Assembly (NCBI GenBank): GCA_000151295.1
Contig: GG745348.1
Coordinates: 679,919-743,918 of the forward strand
DNA from: Allomyces macrogynus ATCC 38327
Lineage: Eukaryota; Blastocladiomycota; Blastocladiomycetes; Blastocladiales; Blastocladiaceae
Direction of reading: 5' to 3'
DNA: 64,000 nucleotides
Positions 63,071-64,000 of the stretch are shown piece by piece. Below the pieces are notes generated by a model. The model was given only the letters and a program-made list of their open reading frames with translations. It searched no databases and was not told the DNA's origin. Position 1 is the stretch's first letter. Each line of letters opens with the position of its first letter. A program made the position numbers and the translations under genes.

Positions 63071-64000
63071 ATGACCATGACTTGGCAAATTGTGCATGCG
63101 CTCTTTTCGAAGGCTCTTGCCTTGACCATGGCTCATGTCCTGCTGTCGCGCTCATTCCAGTTTGTTGTGGTCGCCGCTGTCGACGCGTTGTGCTTTCTGA
63201 TTTACCTGCGGTACTCGCTCGTGGGAGTTATGGGCATTTCGATGGGCCACGCTCTCCCAATTGTCTATTCATCGCTGGCCATGGTGTTGTTTATTTCCAG
63301 CGCACTCGTGTACCACCGTGCAATAACACTTGCACAGGATGCTATTCTCGCTGCGTCCTCGGACGACATGCTCACGCCATCTCTCGAACCGTTTGTTTCG
63401 CTCTGGCAGCGGGCCACTTTCTCTTGGCTCACACTGCTCATGCACCGAGGCTCGCAGCATGCGCTGCAGCTCGGGGACCTGGGGGATCTTGTTACCGAGG
63501 ACACGTCGGCCGTTGCACTGGAAGCGTGGCTGGCGATCCGGCTCGATTTCTTGTCCAACGTGACAGTCATGGCGTGCGGAATCTTGATCCTGCTCTGCGG
63601 TGTCAGTTCCGCCGGATTTGCAGGCTTGGCCATGGCCTGGTCCATGACGAATATCGACCCCTGTAGCCATTTCGTCAACTGGCTCGCACTCATGGAAATG
63701 AATATGATCTCGATCGAGCGCATTCTCGAGTACTCGGATCTCGAGGGCGAGACAAGCGGTGGGACAACGCCAACTACCGACGAGTGGCCCACGGACGGCG
63801 CGATCAAATCGTCGACCTCGTTGTCCAGCACCCGTCGGCGGCGACGCCTGTCTTGCAGGACGTGTCGTTTACGCTGCGGCCGCGCGAAAAGTGTGGCGTC
63901 GTTGGCCGAACCGGAGCGAGCAAGTCGAGTCTGGCGCTCGCGCTCCTGCGCATGATTGAGCCGCGAGGCGGGTTTGTCGATATTGACGGTGTGCACACGC
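63071..64000 (+). pseudogene. ABC-C (MRP-type) transporter remnant with internal deletion, runs off window
   Basis: From 63071 there are hydrophobic helices, then the L0-type linker that precedes TMD1 in MRP transporters (LWQRATFSWLTLLMHRG, LQLGDLGDL at about 63400-63490). Directly after it comes the end of TMD2, WLAIRLDFLSNVTVMAC, and SIERILEYSDL (about 63525-63745), then the start of NBD2 (VLQDVSFTLRPREKCGVVG). TMD1, NBD1 and most of TMD2, several hundred residues, are therefore absent. The frame also changes at 63806-63808 (one A missing from an A run), and Walker A reads GRTGASKSS, with Ser in place of the last Gly. All three point to a non-functional gene, although an assembly collapse is possible. 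The 3' end is outside the window. Confidence 0.75.

Overview
The window is nuclear DNA of a filamentous or zoosporic fungus. It is GC-rich, and its protein-coding genes are split by short GT-AG introns, mostly 60-100 nt, with GTRCGT-type donors, CTGAC-like branch sites and YAG acceptors. The content is typically fungal: two giant chitin synthases with myosin-like heads and DEK_C tails, two CRH-type GH16 cell-wall transglycosylases, secreted class 3 lipases, and conserved eukaryotic housekeeping genes. The very high GC and the paralogous myosin-headed chitin synthases suggest an early-diverging lineage such as Blastocladiomycota (Allomyces/Catenaria-like). That placement is inference; no phylogeny was run.

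Layout. 1-2.5 kb: 3' part of a multi-pass membrane protein with an E2-like segment. 2.8-9.0 kb (-): chitin synthase 1, whose motor domain has lost its P-loop. 9.0-11.3 kb: no gene seen. 11.3-15.0 kb (+): a secreted lipase and a decayed tandem copy. 15.1-24.6 kb (-): leukotriene A4 hydrolase/aminopeptidase, the TRM3/TARBP1 tRNA 2'-O-methyltransferase, and an ALY/REF-like mRNA export adaptor. 25.0-31.1 kb: ESCRT-III VPS24, a glycerophosphotransferase-like/endonuclease-exonuclease-phosphatase fusion (-), and the nucleolar phosphoprotein SRP40/Nopp140. 31.6-38.5 kb: glycine-cleavage T protein (interrupted by an 841-nt N gap), ribosomal protein eS30, proteasome beta-4 (PSMB2/PRE1, -), SDHAF3/ACN9 (-), and ERV1. 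38.6-42.4 kb: a DUS2 tRNA-dihydrouridine synthase (-) and an unidentified interrupted gene, both with several frameshifts. 42.7-55.2 kb: a cell-wall cluster of CRH1-like, chitin synthase 2 (-) and CRH2-like, the last ending in a 131-nt gap. 56.0-62.6 kb: a DUF1295/steroid-reductase-like membrane protein and URB1/NPA1 (-). 63.1-64.0 kb: an ABC-C transporter remnant that runs off the window.

Themes. Chitin synthase 2 would make chitin, and the flanking CRH enzymes are of the type that grafts chitin onto beta-glucan. A second theme is RNA and ribosome biology (TRM3, DUS2, ALY, SRP40, URB1, eS30). Mitochondrial functions are GCST, SDHAF3 and ERV1.

Caveat on quality. Many genes reconstruct perfectly: LTA4H, TRM3, VPS24, the fusion protein, SRP40, eS30, PSMB2, SDHAF3 and ERV1 all have exon sums divisible by three. 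Others need one or more single-base corrections, concentrated between 38.9 and 63.8 kb. These look like draft-assembly indels, but some could be real decay. Exon borders were read by eye from splice consensus, reading frame and remembered family conservation.
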